Source: Streptomyces sp. NRRL WC-3605
GTDB taxonomy: Bacteria; Actinomycetota; Actinomycetes; Streptomycetales; Streptomycetaceae
Direction of reading: 5' to 3'
Assembly (NCBI RefSeq): GCF_001509795.1
Contig: NZ_LLZN01000002.1
Location: 248,001-312,000, forward strand
Length of the DNA stretch: 64,000 bases
In this document: one piece after another, positions 1-7,219 of the stretch
Numbering within the stretch: the first letter of the stretch is position 1
How the letters are laid out: the number at the start of each line of letters is the position of its first letter
Notes under the pieces: model-generated
What the model saw: the letters and a program-made list of their open reading frames with translations, nothing else
Databases searched by the model: none
What the model was told of the DNA's origin: nothing
Made by a program: the position numbers and the translations under genes

Positions 1-858
1 GATGGTGACCTGGCTGACGGGCCCCTCCGGCCCGGCGTCCACGTGCCGCGCCTCGCGCACGGGCTCGTCGTCGGCGTAGAACAGCTCCTGGTGGACCCGG
101 TCGTCCGGGACGCCGAGGCCGGCCAGGACCCGCTGGGCGTCCCGCACCATGCCGTGCGGTCCGCACAGCCACCAGTGGTCGGCGCTCTTCACGTCGACCA
201 GCGCCTCGACGAGCGTGCCGAGCCGTTCGGCGTCGATACGGCCGGACAGCACCTCGGCCTCGCGGGGCTCGCGGGAGAGCACGTGGGCGAGCTGGAACCG
301 CGCCGGGTACAGGTCCTTCAGGTCGGCGAGCTCGTCGGCGAACATCACCGTGTCGGTGCGGCGGTTGCCGTAGAAGAGGGTGACCGTCGAGCGGTCGTCG
401 GCGGCCAGGACGGACTCGGCGATGGACACCATCGGGGTGATGCCGGAGCCCGCAGCGATCAGCACGTGGTGGCCGGGGGTGCCGAGTTCGGGGGTGAAGG
501 CGCCGGTGGGGGCCATCACCTCCATGACGTCGCCGGGCCGCACGTCGTGGACCAGCCAGGACGAGAACAGCCCGCCGGGCACGACCCGGACGCCGATGCG
601 CGGCCGCGCGCCGACGGGCGAGCAGATCGAGTACGACCGCCGCTCGTCGCGCCCCTCGATCTCGCGCCGCAGCGTCAGCGACTGCCCGGGGGCGAAGGCG
701 AACTCCTCGGCCAGCTCGTCCGGGATGTCGAAGCCGACGGCGACCGCGTCCGAGCACAGCGGCTGCACGGCCGCGACCCGCAGCCGGTGGAAGGCCGGAC
801 GGCGGCGGACGCGCGGGCGGGGCGCGGCGGCCGTCTGTGCTTCCGTGAGGCCTTCCAT
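1..858 (-). CDS. paaE: phenylacetyl-CoA epoxidase reductase subunit PaaE (3' end outside window)
   Basis: Reductase of the phenylacetyl-CoA epoxidase complex: it passes electrons from NAD(P)H through FAD and a [2Fe-2S] centre to the PaaAC oxygenase. The 286 residues in the window hold the ferredoxin-reductase core: a flavin-binding RRSYSICSP motif near residue 105 and the nucleotide-binding motif AAGSGITPM near residue 160. The plant-type ferredoxin domain expected at the C-terminus lies beyond position 1. The start overlaps the paaD stop (ATGA), so translational coupling is likely. It is the last gene of paaABCDE. Confidence 0.93.
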   Translation of the reverse strand, partial: MEGLTEAQTAAAPRPRVRRRPAFHRLRVAAVQPLCSDAVAVGFDIPDELAEEFAFAPGQSLTLRREIEGRDERRSYSICSPVGARPRIGVRVVPGGLFSSWLVHDVRPGDVMEVMAPTGAFTPELGTPGHHVLIAAGSGITPMVSIAESVLAADDRSTVTLFYGNRRTDTVMFADELADLKDLYPARFQLAHVLSREPREAEVLSGRIDAERLGTLVEALVDVKSADHWWLCGPHGMVRDAQRVLAGLGVPDDRVHQELFYADDEPVREARHVDAGPEGPVSQVTI

Positions 859-1367
859 CAGATCTCCTTGACGTACTCGAACGGCTCTGCGCAGGCGCGG
901 CAGCGCCACAGTGCCTTGCAGGACGTGGCGGCGAACCGGGAGGTCTCCTCGGTGTCCGCCGAGCCGCAGCGCGGGCAGGCCACGGTGTGCCGGGTCGGTG
1001 ACAGCACGAGCGGGACGGGGCCGCCGCGCGGCGCGGGGCCGGGCGGGGCGATGCCGTGCTCGGCGAGCTTGGCGCGGCCGGCCTGGGTGATCCAGTCGCT
1101 GCTCCACGGCGGGTCGAGCACGGTGCGGATCTCCACGCGTGGGTATCCCGCCGCGCGCAGCCGCGCCGCCACGTCCGCCCGCATCTCGGCCATCGCCGGG
1201 CAGCCGGAGTAGGTCGGGGTCAGGCTGGCGACGACCGTGCCGTCCTCGGTCGTCTCGACGTCCCGCAGGACGCCCAGGTCGGCGAGGGTGAGCATGGGCA
1301 GCTCGGGGTCCGGCACCTGGGCGGCGATGTGCCGGGCGCGCCGGGCGTCGAGGAGGGTCGTCACCAT
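858..1367 (-). CDS. paaD: phenylacetate-CoA oxygenase subunit PaaD
   Basis: A 169-residue DUF59/MIP18-type protein needed to mature or assemble the phenylacetyl-CoA epoxidase; it is thought to act on the iron-sulfur centre of PaaE. The N-terminal half shows the family's VPDPELPMLTLADLGV segment and the YSGCPAM motif. The C-terminus carries a zinc-ribbon-like set of cysteines (CPRCG, then CRAC) typical of PaaD/PaaJ. The ATG at 1367 was chosen because it overlaps the paaC stop by a few bases and matches the family N-terminus; a longer upstream reading would run through paaC out of frame. Confidence 0.93.
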   Translation of the reverse strand: MVTTLLDARRARHIAAQVPDPELPMLTLADLGVLRDVETTEDGTVVASLTPTYSGCPAMAEMRADVAARLRAAGYPRVEIRTVLDPPWSSDWITQAGRAKLAEHGIAPPGPAPRGGPVPLVLSPTRHTVACPRCGSADTEETSRFAATSCKALWRCRACAEPFEYVKEI

Positions 1368-2188
1368 GTCGCCTCCGGGTGCGCGCGGGCGATGCCCTGC
1401 AGCTCGGCGAGGAGCGGGGCGAGGTGCTCGGTGTGCTCGCCCTCGCGTCCGCAACCGGGCAGCGGGCGGTACACGGGCATGGGCAGACCGGCCGCGTCGG
1501 TGACCTGCTTGAGGTCGGCGACGACCTCCCGCCGCACGTCGAACGCGGTGAACAGCTCGCCCAGGTAGGGCGCCACCTGTTCCTGCGCGCGACGCATACG
1601 GCGGTGGGACTCGTCGGTGCCGTCGCCGAGGCGGACCGCCCACTCGGCGGCGTACTGCCGGTGGTAGCGCAGCTCCTTGGCGCCCTTCGCGGCGATCGCC
1701 GCGAGCACCGGGTCGGGGTGGGACGCCAGCCGCTCGAAGTGCGCGAGCCTCCAGCTGGACAGCACCAGCAGCCGGACGATCGTGAACGCGAAGTCGCCGT
1801 TGGGCAGTTCGGCGAGGCGGACGTTGCGGAAGTCGGCGGCGTCGCGGAAGTAGGCGTACGCGTCCTCGTCGCGTCCGGTTCCGTCGGTCTGGCCGGCGCG
1901 GGAGTAGAGCAGCCGGGCCTGGCCGAGCAGGTCGAGGCCGATGTTGGCGAGCGCGACCTCCTCCTCCAGCTCGGGGGCGCGGGTGACCCACTCCCCCAGG
2001 CGCTGTGCCGAGACGAGCGCGTCGTCGCCCAGCGCGACGCACAGGGCGGCCAGCGCGGCGGCGTCGACGTCGTCCGGGACGGTCGTGTCCACGCCGTGCA
2101 GCGGGTCCTCGAAGCCGGTGCCGTAGGCCCAGCGGGTGTCGTCCTCGTGTCCCTCGGCGAGGGTCAGGTAGACGTGGTCGTCACTCAT
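1361..2188 (-). CDS. paaC: phenylacetate-CoA oxygenase structural subunit PaaC
   Basis: A 275-residue ferritin-like helical protein. It pairs with PaaA in the epoxidase heterotetramer and is structural, lacking a productive diiron centre in characterised homologues. Recognisable segments include SAQRLGEWVTRAPELEEEVA near residue 60 and RNVRLAELPNGDFAFTIVRL near 120. The length is normal for PaaC. It lies between paaB (10-bp gap) and paaD (7-bp overlap). A GGAGAGGG-like ribosome binding site precedes the ATG at 2188. Confidence 0.94.
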   Translation of the reverse strand: MSDDHVYLTLAEGHEDDTRWAYGTGFEDPLHGVDTTVPDDVDAAALAALCVALGDDALVSAQRLGEWVTRAPELEEEVALANIGLDLLGQARLLYSRAGQTDGTGRDEDAYAYFRDAADFRNVRLAELPNGDFAFTIVRLLVLSSWRLAHFERLASHPDPVLAAIAAKGAKELRYHRQYAAEWAVRLGDGTDESHRRMRRAQEQVAPYLGELFTAFDVRREVVADLKQVTDAAGLPMPVYRPLPGCGREGEHTEHLAPLLAELQGIARAHPEATW

Positions 2189-2198
2189 GCCCTCTCCT

Positions 2199-2492
2199 TC
2201 AGATGTGGGGGACGTCGTCGGGGATGTCGTAGAAGGTGGGGTGGCGGTACACCTTGTCGGCGCTGGGCTCGAAGAACGGGTCCTTCTCGTCGCGGGTGGA
2301 GGCGGCGATGTGCTCGGAGCGCACGACCCAGATGCTGACGCCCTCGTTGCGCCGGGTGTACAGGTCGCGGGCGTGGGTCAGCGCCATCCGGTCGTCGGCG
2401 GCGTGCAGCGAGCCGACGTGGACGTGGTTCAGTCCGCGCTTGCCCCGGACGAACACCTCGTACAGCGGCCAGTCCTGCTTTCCGGTGCTCAT
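2199..2492 (-). CDS. paaB: phenylacetate-CoA oxygenase subunit PaaB
   Basis: A 97-residue PaaB, the small subunit that bridges PaaAC heterodimers in the epoxidase complex. The family pattern [20 protein letters not shown] is at the N-terminus and the protein ends in the usual FYDIP region. The ATG at 2492 overlaps the paaA stop (ATGA), as expected for a coupled operon. A start further upstream would only extend into paaA out of frame. Confidence 0.94.
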   Translation of the reverse strand: MSTGKQDWPLYEVFVRGKRGLNHVHVGSLHAADDRMALTHARDLYTRRNEGVSIWVVRSEHIAASTRDEKDPFFEPSADKVYRHPTFYDIPDDVPHI

Positions 2493-3466
2493 GCCACCGC
2501 TCCCTTCTCCGCGCGGGCGGCCTGTTTGGCCGCGTGGGCGGTGGCCGCCTCCCGCACCCAGGCGCCCTCTTCGTGGGCGCTCCTGCGTCGTTCCATCCGC
2601 TGCTCGTTGCACGGGCCGTCACCCTTGATGACCCGCATCAGCTCGTCCCAGTCGGGGGTGCCGAAGTCGTGGTGGCCGCGCTCGGCGTTCCAGCGCAGCT
2701 CCGGGTCGGGCAGGGTGACGCCGAGCTTCTCGGCCTGCGGGACCGTCATGTCGACGAAGCGCCGGCGCAGCTCGTCGTTGCTGTGCCGTTTGATCTTCCA
2801 GGCCATCGAGCGGGCCGAGTTGGGCGAGGAGTCGTCGGGTGGGCCGAACATCATCAGGGAGGGCCACCACCAGCGGTTCACCGCGTCCTGGACCATCTCC
2901 CGCTGGGCCTCGGTGCCGCGCATCATCGTCATCAGCAGCTCGTAGCCCTGCCGCTGGTGGAAGGACTCCTCCTTGCAGATCCGCACCATCGCGCGCGCGT
3001 ACGGCCCGTAGGAGCTGCGGCACAGCGGCACCTGGTTGCAGATCGCGGCGCCGTCCACGAACCAGCCGATCACGCCGACGTCGGCGAAGCTCATCGTGGG
3101 GTAGTTGAAGATCGAGGAGTACTTCTGGCGGCCCTCGATGAGCCGGTCGGTCAGGTCGGCGCGGTCGGCGCCCAGGGTCTCGGCGGCCGAGTACAGGTAC
3201 AGACCGTGACCGGCCTCGTCCTGCACCTTGGCGAAGAGGATCGCCTTGCGGCGCAGCGAGGGCGCCTTGGTGATCCACTCGCCCTCCGGCTGCATGCCGA
3301 TGATCTCCGAGTGGGCGTGCTGCGCGATCTGCCGGATCAACGTGTTGCGGTAGCCGTCCGGCATCCAGTCCCGCGGCTCGATGCGCTGGTCGCGCGCGAT
3401 CGTCGCGTCGAAGTGCTCCTCAAGCGGCCCTTGTGGGGGCGCCTCGGTGGAGTGTGAGGTCGTCAT
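2489..3466 (-). CDS. paaA: phenylacetyl-CoA 1,2-epoxidase catalytic subunit PaaA
   Basis: A 325-residue diiron monooxygenase alpha subunit; it converts phenylacetyl-CoA to the ring 1,2-epoxide, the committed step of aerobic hybrid phenylacetate degradation. Metal-ligand motifs of the ferritin-like fold are visible: [11 protein letters not shown] (E..H) and [10 protein letters not shown] (E..H). The ATG at 3466 has a GGGAGCG ribosome binding site directly upstream; an alternative ATG at 3490 would overlap the operator and is less likely. It is the first gene of the operon, with a PaaR/TetR-like palindrome just upstream. Confidence 0.95.
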   Translation of the reverse strand: MTTSHSTEAPPQGPLEEHFDATIARDQRIEPRDWMPDGYRNTLIRQIAQHAHSEIIGMQPEGEWITKAPSLRRKAILFAKVQDEAGHGLYLYSAAETLGADRADLTDRLIEGRQKYSSIFNYPTMSFADVGVIGWFVDGAAICNQVPLCRSSYGPYARAMVRICKEESFHQRQGYELLMTMMRGTEAQREMVQDAVNRWWWPSLMMFGPPDDSSPNSARSMAWKIKRHSNDELRRRFVDMTVPQAEKLGVTLPDPELRWNAERGHHDFGTPDWDELMRVIKGDGPCNEQRMERRRSAHEEGAWVREAATAHAAKQAARAEKGAVA

Positions 3467-3481
3467 CGCTCCCGCTTCCCA

Positions 3482-3499
3482 ACCGACCATTCGTTCGGT
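3482..3499. promoter_or_regulatory. TetR/PaaR-like operator upstream of paaA
   Basis: ACCGACCATTCGTTCGGT is an imperfect palindrome with ACCGA/TCGGT arms. Its inner part at 3486-3499 fits ACCR-NN-CG-NN-CGGT, close to the motif described for the TetR-type repressor PaaR of actinobacterial phenylacetate genes. It lies 16 bp upstream of the preferred paaA start, a position suited to repression. No paaR gene is visible in the window, so the regulator would be encoded elsewhere or beyond the left edge. Confidence 0.6.
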
Positions 3500-3741
3500 A
3501 CCAGTGTGACGTGTTTCGCTGAGCGGAGCAAGACCCTCGCGGGCGGCTCGCGCGGCTACGCTGCGTCATCGCGCGGGCGCACCCTGCCGCAATGCGACCC
3601 GACTGGCGCCACCAGCGTCGAAGGTCACAAAAACGTATCGGACATTTCACACGTCAATCTTCACTGCAGGCACACAAGTTGGCTAAGTTACTGGCTCAGG
3701 ACGCGCGTTGAACTCCGGCGAACCCCGCCGGGACGAGCGGC

Positions 3742-3892
3742 CTCCGCCGAGTCGGCGTGCCCTGCGGGGCCGCGGAGCCGGGGACCCAACCGAACCATGG
3801 GGTGAATCGACCCGAGGCCGTGACGGGCCGGGTCGTAGGGCACACCTTCCGACGCGAACGCCCGAACCCGTCAGCTAACTCGGTAGGCGGAG
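3742..3892 (+). promoter_or_regulatory. c-di-AMP riboswitch (ydaO-yuaA type)
   Basis: The 5' leader of the NlpC/P60 gene shows the conserved blocks of the ydaO-yuaA riboswitch: GGGGACCCAA, then GGGGTGAATCGACCCG, then CCGAACCCGTCAGCTAACTC followed by GGTAGGCGGAG. The outer P1 stem can be paired: CTCCGCC at 3742-3748 with GGCGGAG at 3886-3892. In actinobacteria this class sits upstream of NlpC/P60 and Rpf-type cell-wall hydrolase genes and turns expression off when c-di-AMP is high. The ribosome binding site AAGGAG lies just after P1. The 3467-3741 stretch before it holds the paaA operator and, as far as I can see, only promoter DNA. Confidence 0.88.
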
Positions 3893-3913
3893 TACGGAAG
3901 GAGCACGTCGCCC

Positions 3914-5797
3914 ATGGCGCCGGAACGCACCGGTATGCGCAACTCCGCGCTCGCCTCGGCAGCAGCCCTCACCTCGGTGGCCCTGCTCGGCCAGTCGGCG
4001 GGTGCCGCCCAGGCCGACGAGGGACCGAGCCGCGAGGAGGTCAGCCGGCGGGTCAGCTCGCTCTACGACCGGGCCGAGACCGACACCGGGACCTTCAACG
4101 CCACCCGCGCCTCCTCGACGGGCCCGCGCAACCGCGCGGGCGCCCCGCCGGCCTCCGGCCGTGACGGTGACGGCGGCCGGGGCTCGGCCGCGCTCGACGA
4201 GGTGGCCCGGCAGTGGTTCGACGTCGCCCGGTCCAAGCTGGGCCCGACGGTTCCGGCCGTGCTCCCGAAGGACCGGACGCCGGAGCGGTCCGCCCCGGCC
4301 CGGTCCGCACGCCCGTCGGGCGGCGACGGCGCACGGGAGATATCCGGTCGCACCGCCCTGGAACTGCCCGCCGGATCGGGCGCGCCGGTCGCCGAGTTGA
4401 CGGCCGGCACGGCCCGTCCCGCGTCCATGGGTGAGCTCACCGCGGGTCCCGTCGCGGCACTGCCCGCGGCGGCCACGCCGGCCCGCGAATCCGGTGCCGC
4501 ACTCGCCCTGCCCGCCCCGGCCGCCGCACAGCCGGAGACGGACCAGCGGTCACCGCTGCGCGCGAGCAAGGAGCGCAGCCAGCGCAAGTTGGCGCAGGCG
4601 CGCGAATTGCTGTCGGCTCGCGCCGGCCGCACCACCCCGGCACTGGAGGCCCCCGCTGCCGCCCCGGCGCCGTTCCCGCCCGCGGCGCAGACCCGGTGGG
4701 ATGCCCTGGAGGCACAGAGCCCCGCCGATCTGACGACGGTCCCGCCGGGGACGACGGCTCCCGCGGACACCTCGTTCGGGTCGGGCGCGGAGTCGAGTGC
4801 ACCTCAGTCCTTCGCCGCCCCGGACACCGGATTCGCCGGGGCCGGCCAGACGGGGAGCTTCCCGGCGGTCGGGCAGACGGGGAGCTATCCGGCGGTCGGA
4901 CAGACCGGAAGCTATCCCGCGGTCGGACAGACCGGGAGCTTCCCCATGGTCGACCAGACGGGGAGTTTCCCCGCCGTGGCGCAGACCGGGAGCTTCCCGG
5001 CGGTGGACCAGACGGGTGGGTTCCCGGCCGTCACGCAGACCGGTGGGTTCCCGGCCGTCACGCAGGCCGAGGGCTTCCCTACGGCCCCGCAGAGTGGGAG
5101 TTACCCGACGATCGGGCAGACCGGGAGCTTCCCGGCGGCCGCCCAGACCGGCGCCTACGCCGCCGTCGACCAGACCGGCGGCATCCCGACGGTCGCCCAG
5201 ACGGGCGGCTACCCGATGGCCGCTCAGACCGGCAGCTTCCCGATGGTCGACCAGACTGGTGGGTTCCCGATGGTCGACCAGACCGGCAGCTACCCGGTGG
5301 TCGACCAGACCGGTGGGTTCCCGGTGGTCGACCAGACCGGTGGCTACCAGACCGGCAACTTCCCTGCGGGTGCGCAGACCGGGAGTTACCCCGCAGCCGC
5401 TCCGGCCCCGGCGGCCCCCGCCGCCCCCGCGGCGGCGTCGCGGGACAGCAGGGCGGTGCGGGCCCTGGAGTTCGCCCGGGCGCAGGTCGGCAAGCCCTGC
5501 GTCTGGGGTACGACCGGACCGAACACCTTCGACGGCCCCGGACTCACCCAGGCCGCCTGGAAGGCCGCCGGCATCGCCCTCCCCCGTACCGCCCAGGAAC
5601 AGGCCACCGCAGGTCAGGGCGTCGCCCTGACCCACCTGGAGCCCGGCGACCTTGTCCTGTTCCACGCCGGCCACGTCGGCGTCTACTCCGGGAACGGAAT
5701 GATGATCCACGCCCCGGGCCCCGGCACCGTCATCCGCGAGGAATCCATCCAGTACGCCGGCGAGGCCGCGATCCACAGCGCGATCCGGCCCGCCTGA
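3914..5797 (+). CDS. secreted NlpC/P60-fold protein with 9-residue repeats, catalytic Cys missing
   Basis: A 627-residue exported protein. It has an N-terminal signal peptide (ALASAAALTSVALLG then AGAAQA), a Ala/Pro-rich stretch with a basic helix near residues 215-235, about twenty 9-residue QTG(S/G)(F/Y)P repeats (residues ~311-495), and a C-terminal NlpC/P60 domain (~515-627). In active family members the motif is (Y/F)DCSGL with Cys as nucleophile; here it reads FDGPGL, with Gly541. A cysteine sits instead at 529 (GKPCVWG, where Tyr is usual). The histidine of GHVGVY (His587) is kept. So it is either a non-catalytic wall-binding protein or a rewired enzyme. The c-di-AMP riboswitch upstream implies a cell-envelope role. 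The ATG follows AAGGAG by 10 bp. Confidence 0.88.
   Translation: MAPERTGMRNSALASAAALTSVALLGQSAGAAQADEGPSREEVSRRVSSLYDRAETDTGTFNATRASSTGPRNRAGAPPASGRDGDGGRGSAALDEVARQWFDVARSKLGPTVPAVLPKDRTPERSAPARSARPSGGDGAREISGRTALELPAGSGAPVAELTAGTARPASMGELTAGPVAALPAAATPARESGAALALPAPAAAQPETDQRSPLRASKERSQRKLAQARELLSARAGRTTPALEAPAAAPAPFPPAAQTRWDALEAQSPADLTTVPPGTTAPADTSFGSGAESSAPQSFAAPDTGFAGAGQTGSFPAVGQTGSYPAVGQTGSYPAVGQTGSFPMVDQTGSFPAVAQTGSFPAVDQTGGFPAVTQTGGFPAVTQAEGFPTAPQSGSYPTIGQTGSFPAAAQTGAYAAVDQTGGIPTVAQTGGYPMAAQTGSFPMVDQTGGFPMVDQTGSYPVVDQTGGFPVVDQTGGYQTGNFPAGAQTGSYPAAAPAPAAPAAPAAASRDSRAVRALEFARAQVGKPCVWGTTGPNTFDGPGLTQAAWKAAGIALPRTAQEQATAGQGVALTHLEPGDLVLFHAGHVGVYSGNGMMIHAPGPGTVIREESIQYAGEAAIHSAIRPA
4844..5399 (+). 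repeat. about twenty 27-bp in-frame repeats encoding xQTG(S/G)(F/Y)Pxx
   Basis: Tandem imperfect 27-bp units inside the NlpC/P60 gene. Each encodes a nonapeptide such as GQTGSFPAV, DQTGGFPMV or AQTGSYPAA; one unit (DQTGGYQTG) is shortened. The Gln-Thr-Gly core and the aromatic-Pro pair are the constant positions. The array probably forms an extended wall-spanning linker and is likely to vary in copy number between strains. Confidence 0.9.
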
Positions 5798-5831
5798 GAC
5801 GACGTCACCCCGCAGCGCCGTGCGACGACGA

Positions 5832-5868
5832 CCGCCCCGCCTCCACCGGGTGGGGCGGAGCGGGGCGG
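5832..5868. terminator. bidirectional stem-loop between convergent genes
   Basis: CCGCCCCGC at 5832-5840 pairs perfectly with GCGGGGCGG at 5860-5868, with further pairing inside. It lies 35 bp after the NlpC/P60 stop and 35 bp before the end of the oppositely oriented tgmB gene, so it could terminate both. It has no U-tract, as is usual for streptomycete terminators. Confidence 0.6.
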
Positions 5869-5902
5869 ATCCGTCGGGAGCCTTCGGCGGTCGTGGTCCG
5901 GG

Positions 5903-6862
5903 TCAGTGGCGGCCTTCCGGACCACGCCGGTCCGGCCGGCGCTGGAGGGCCAGCCAGTCGGCGACCGCGGCGGCGATCGGCTGCCCGGTCTCCAGCTCGA
6001 CGAAGCCGAACTGACCCCCCTGGTTGCACTCCAGGAACCACCAGATCCCCTCCTCGTCCTCCGCGAAGTCGAAGGCGGCGTACGCCAGTCCCGCCATGGT
6101 GACGTACTCGTGCACCGACTTGCCGATGCGGTCCGGCACCGGGACCGGCTCCCAGGGGTGCCCGGTGTCGCCGTACCGTCCGTCGATCTGGTCGGGCTCC
6201 GCGGTCTTGCGCGCGGCGAACAGTCTGGTGCCGACGCAGGTCAGCCGGATGTCCGCCTGTTTGGGGACGTACCGCTGGAGCAGGGCCGGCCCGGCCGCGA
6301 CGGCGGAGAAGTCCGCGTCGGGGCCGATCAGGGTGGTGGGCAGCGCCAGGGGCGGCTCACCGGGCGGTGGTCCGGACGCGGACTTCACCACGACCTCCTT
6401 GTGCTGCTCGACGAACGCGCGCGCGAGTCGCGGGGCCGTCGTGAACACCGTGGGCGGCACGGCGAATCCGCTGAGGTGACCGAGTCTCAGCTGCCAGGGC
6501 TTGAGCCGGGCCTGGTCGGCGTTGCGGGGATGGTTCATCCACCGGGCGGCGGCCGAGTGCAGCATGCCGTACAGGGCCTGCCGGGTCTCGGCGGTCAGCC
6601 AGGGCGACGGTTCCGGCGCGTCGGCGGCCGGCTCTCCCGGCCTGCGCACCCAGATGGAGCGCAGCCCTCCCATCGACAGCACGTGCCCGTTGACCGACAG
6701 ATGCCCGTCGAAGTCACCGTGGGCGTAGTCCGCGGACAGCACGGCCTTGCCGGGCAGGTCGGCGGGGTCCAGCCGCAGCACGGGCGTCCCCGTCGCGTGC
6801 AGTTCGTTCACCACCATGTCGGCGGTCACGTCCTCCTCGGACGTGAGGATCAGTACCGTCAT
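5903..6862 (-). CDS. tgmB: graspetide (ATP-grasp RiPP) maturase, SAV_5884 family
   Basis: A 319-residue ATP-grasp ligase of the kind that forms side-chain ester or amide cross-links in graspetides (omega-ester peptides). The N-terminal third (TVLILTSEEDVTADMVV; IWVRRP near residue 70) is typical of MvdC/MvdD/TgmB proteins. ATP-grasp motifs follow: VVVKSASG with Lys160, the RYVPKQADIRLTCVG segment at ~197-211, and the metal-binding FLECNQGGQFGFVE at ~277-289 (Glu278, Asn280). It starts 15 bp after the precursor gene, which makes the pairing convincing. The isoaspartyl or aspartate methyltransferase often found with this family is not in the window. Confidence 0.9.
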   Translation of the reverse strand: MTVLILTSEEDVTADMVVNELHATGTPVLRLDPADLPGKAVLSADYAHGDFDGHLSVNGHVLSMGGLRSIWVRRPGEPAADAPEPSPWLTAETRQALYGMLHSAAARWMNHPRNADQARLKPWQLRLGHLSGFAVPPTVFTTAPRLARAFVEQHKEVVVKSASGPPPGEPPLALPTTLIGPDADFSAVAAGPALLQRYVPKQADIRLTCVGTRLFAARKTAEPDQIDGRYGDTGHPWEPVPVPDRIGKSVHEYVTMAGLAYAAFDFAEDEEGIWWFLECNQGGQFGFVELETGQPIAAAVADWLALQRRPDRRGPEGRH

Positions 6863-6877
6863 GCGCCGGCCGGTTCG

Positions 6878-7069
6878 TCAGTCGTCGAAGTGGGTGGCGG
6901 ACCCGGCCGTGGACGTCGTCGTGCCGGCGGCGAGCAGGAGGTCCGGGTCGCTGACGGCCGGGCGCCCGTCGGGCAGCATGTTCAACTGCCGGGCCGGGTC
7001 GAAGTGGTACGGCGTCACCGCCTGGGCGGCGCCTCTGGGGAACGCGTAGTTCAGGGTGAAAGGTCGCAT
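6878..7069 (-). CDS. tgmA: graspetide precursor peptide
   Basis: A 63-residue peptide of the putative ATP-grasp-modified RiPP family. The leader shows RPFTLNYAFPRG and the conserved FDPARQ..MLPDGRP block that such precursors use for recognition. The C-terminal core (TTTSTAGSATHFDD, residues 50-63) supplies hydroxyl donors (Thr50-52, Ser53, Thr54, Ser57, Thr59) and acidic acceptors (Asp62, Asp63). With only two acidic core residues, one or two ester links are plausible. The ATG has a clear GGAGG ribosome binding site. The next gene on this strand is the matching ligase, 15 bp away. Confidence 0.88.
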   Translation of the reverse strand: MRPFTLNYAFPRGAAQAVTPYHFDPARQLNMLPDGRPAVSDPDLLLAAGTTTSTAGSATHFDD

Positions 7070-7124
7070 CGAAACCTCCGCGGTCGCGTGATGCCTGCGC
7101 TACCGTCCCTTACGCGCCTGTTGT

Positions 7125-7137
7125 GTAATGCATTCAC
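7125..7137. promoter_or_regulatory. dyad upstream of the graspetide pair, possible operator
   Basis: GTAATGCATTCAC is a near-palindrome centred on ATGCAT, in an AT-richer pocket between the MFS stop and the tgmA start. It could be a regulator site or part of a promoter for tgmAB. No adjacent regulator gene supports a specific assignment. Confidence 0.3.
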
Positions 7138-7219
7138 TACGTGCTGCCACATGGGCGTGAACGTCGTCACACCCGACGCAGCGGCGCGGAGGCTCTGTTG
7201 AGGACCTCCGCGTGACGGT

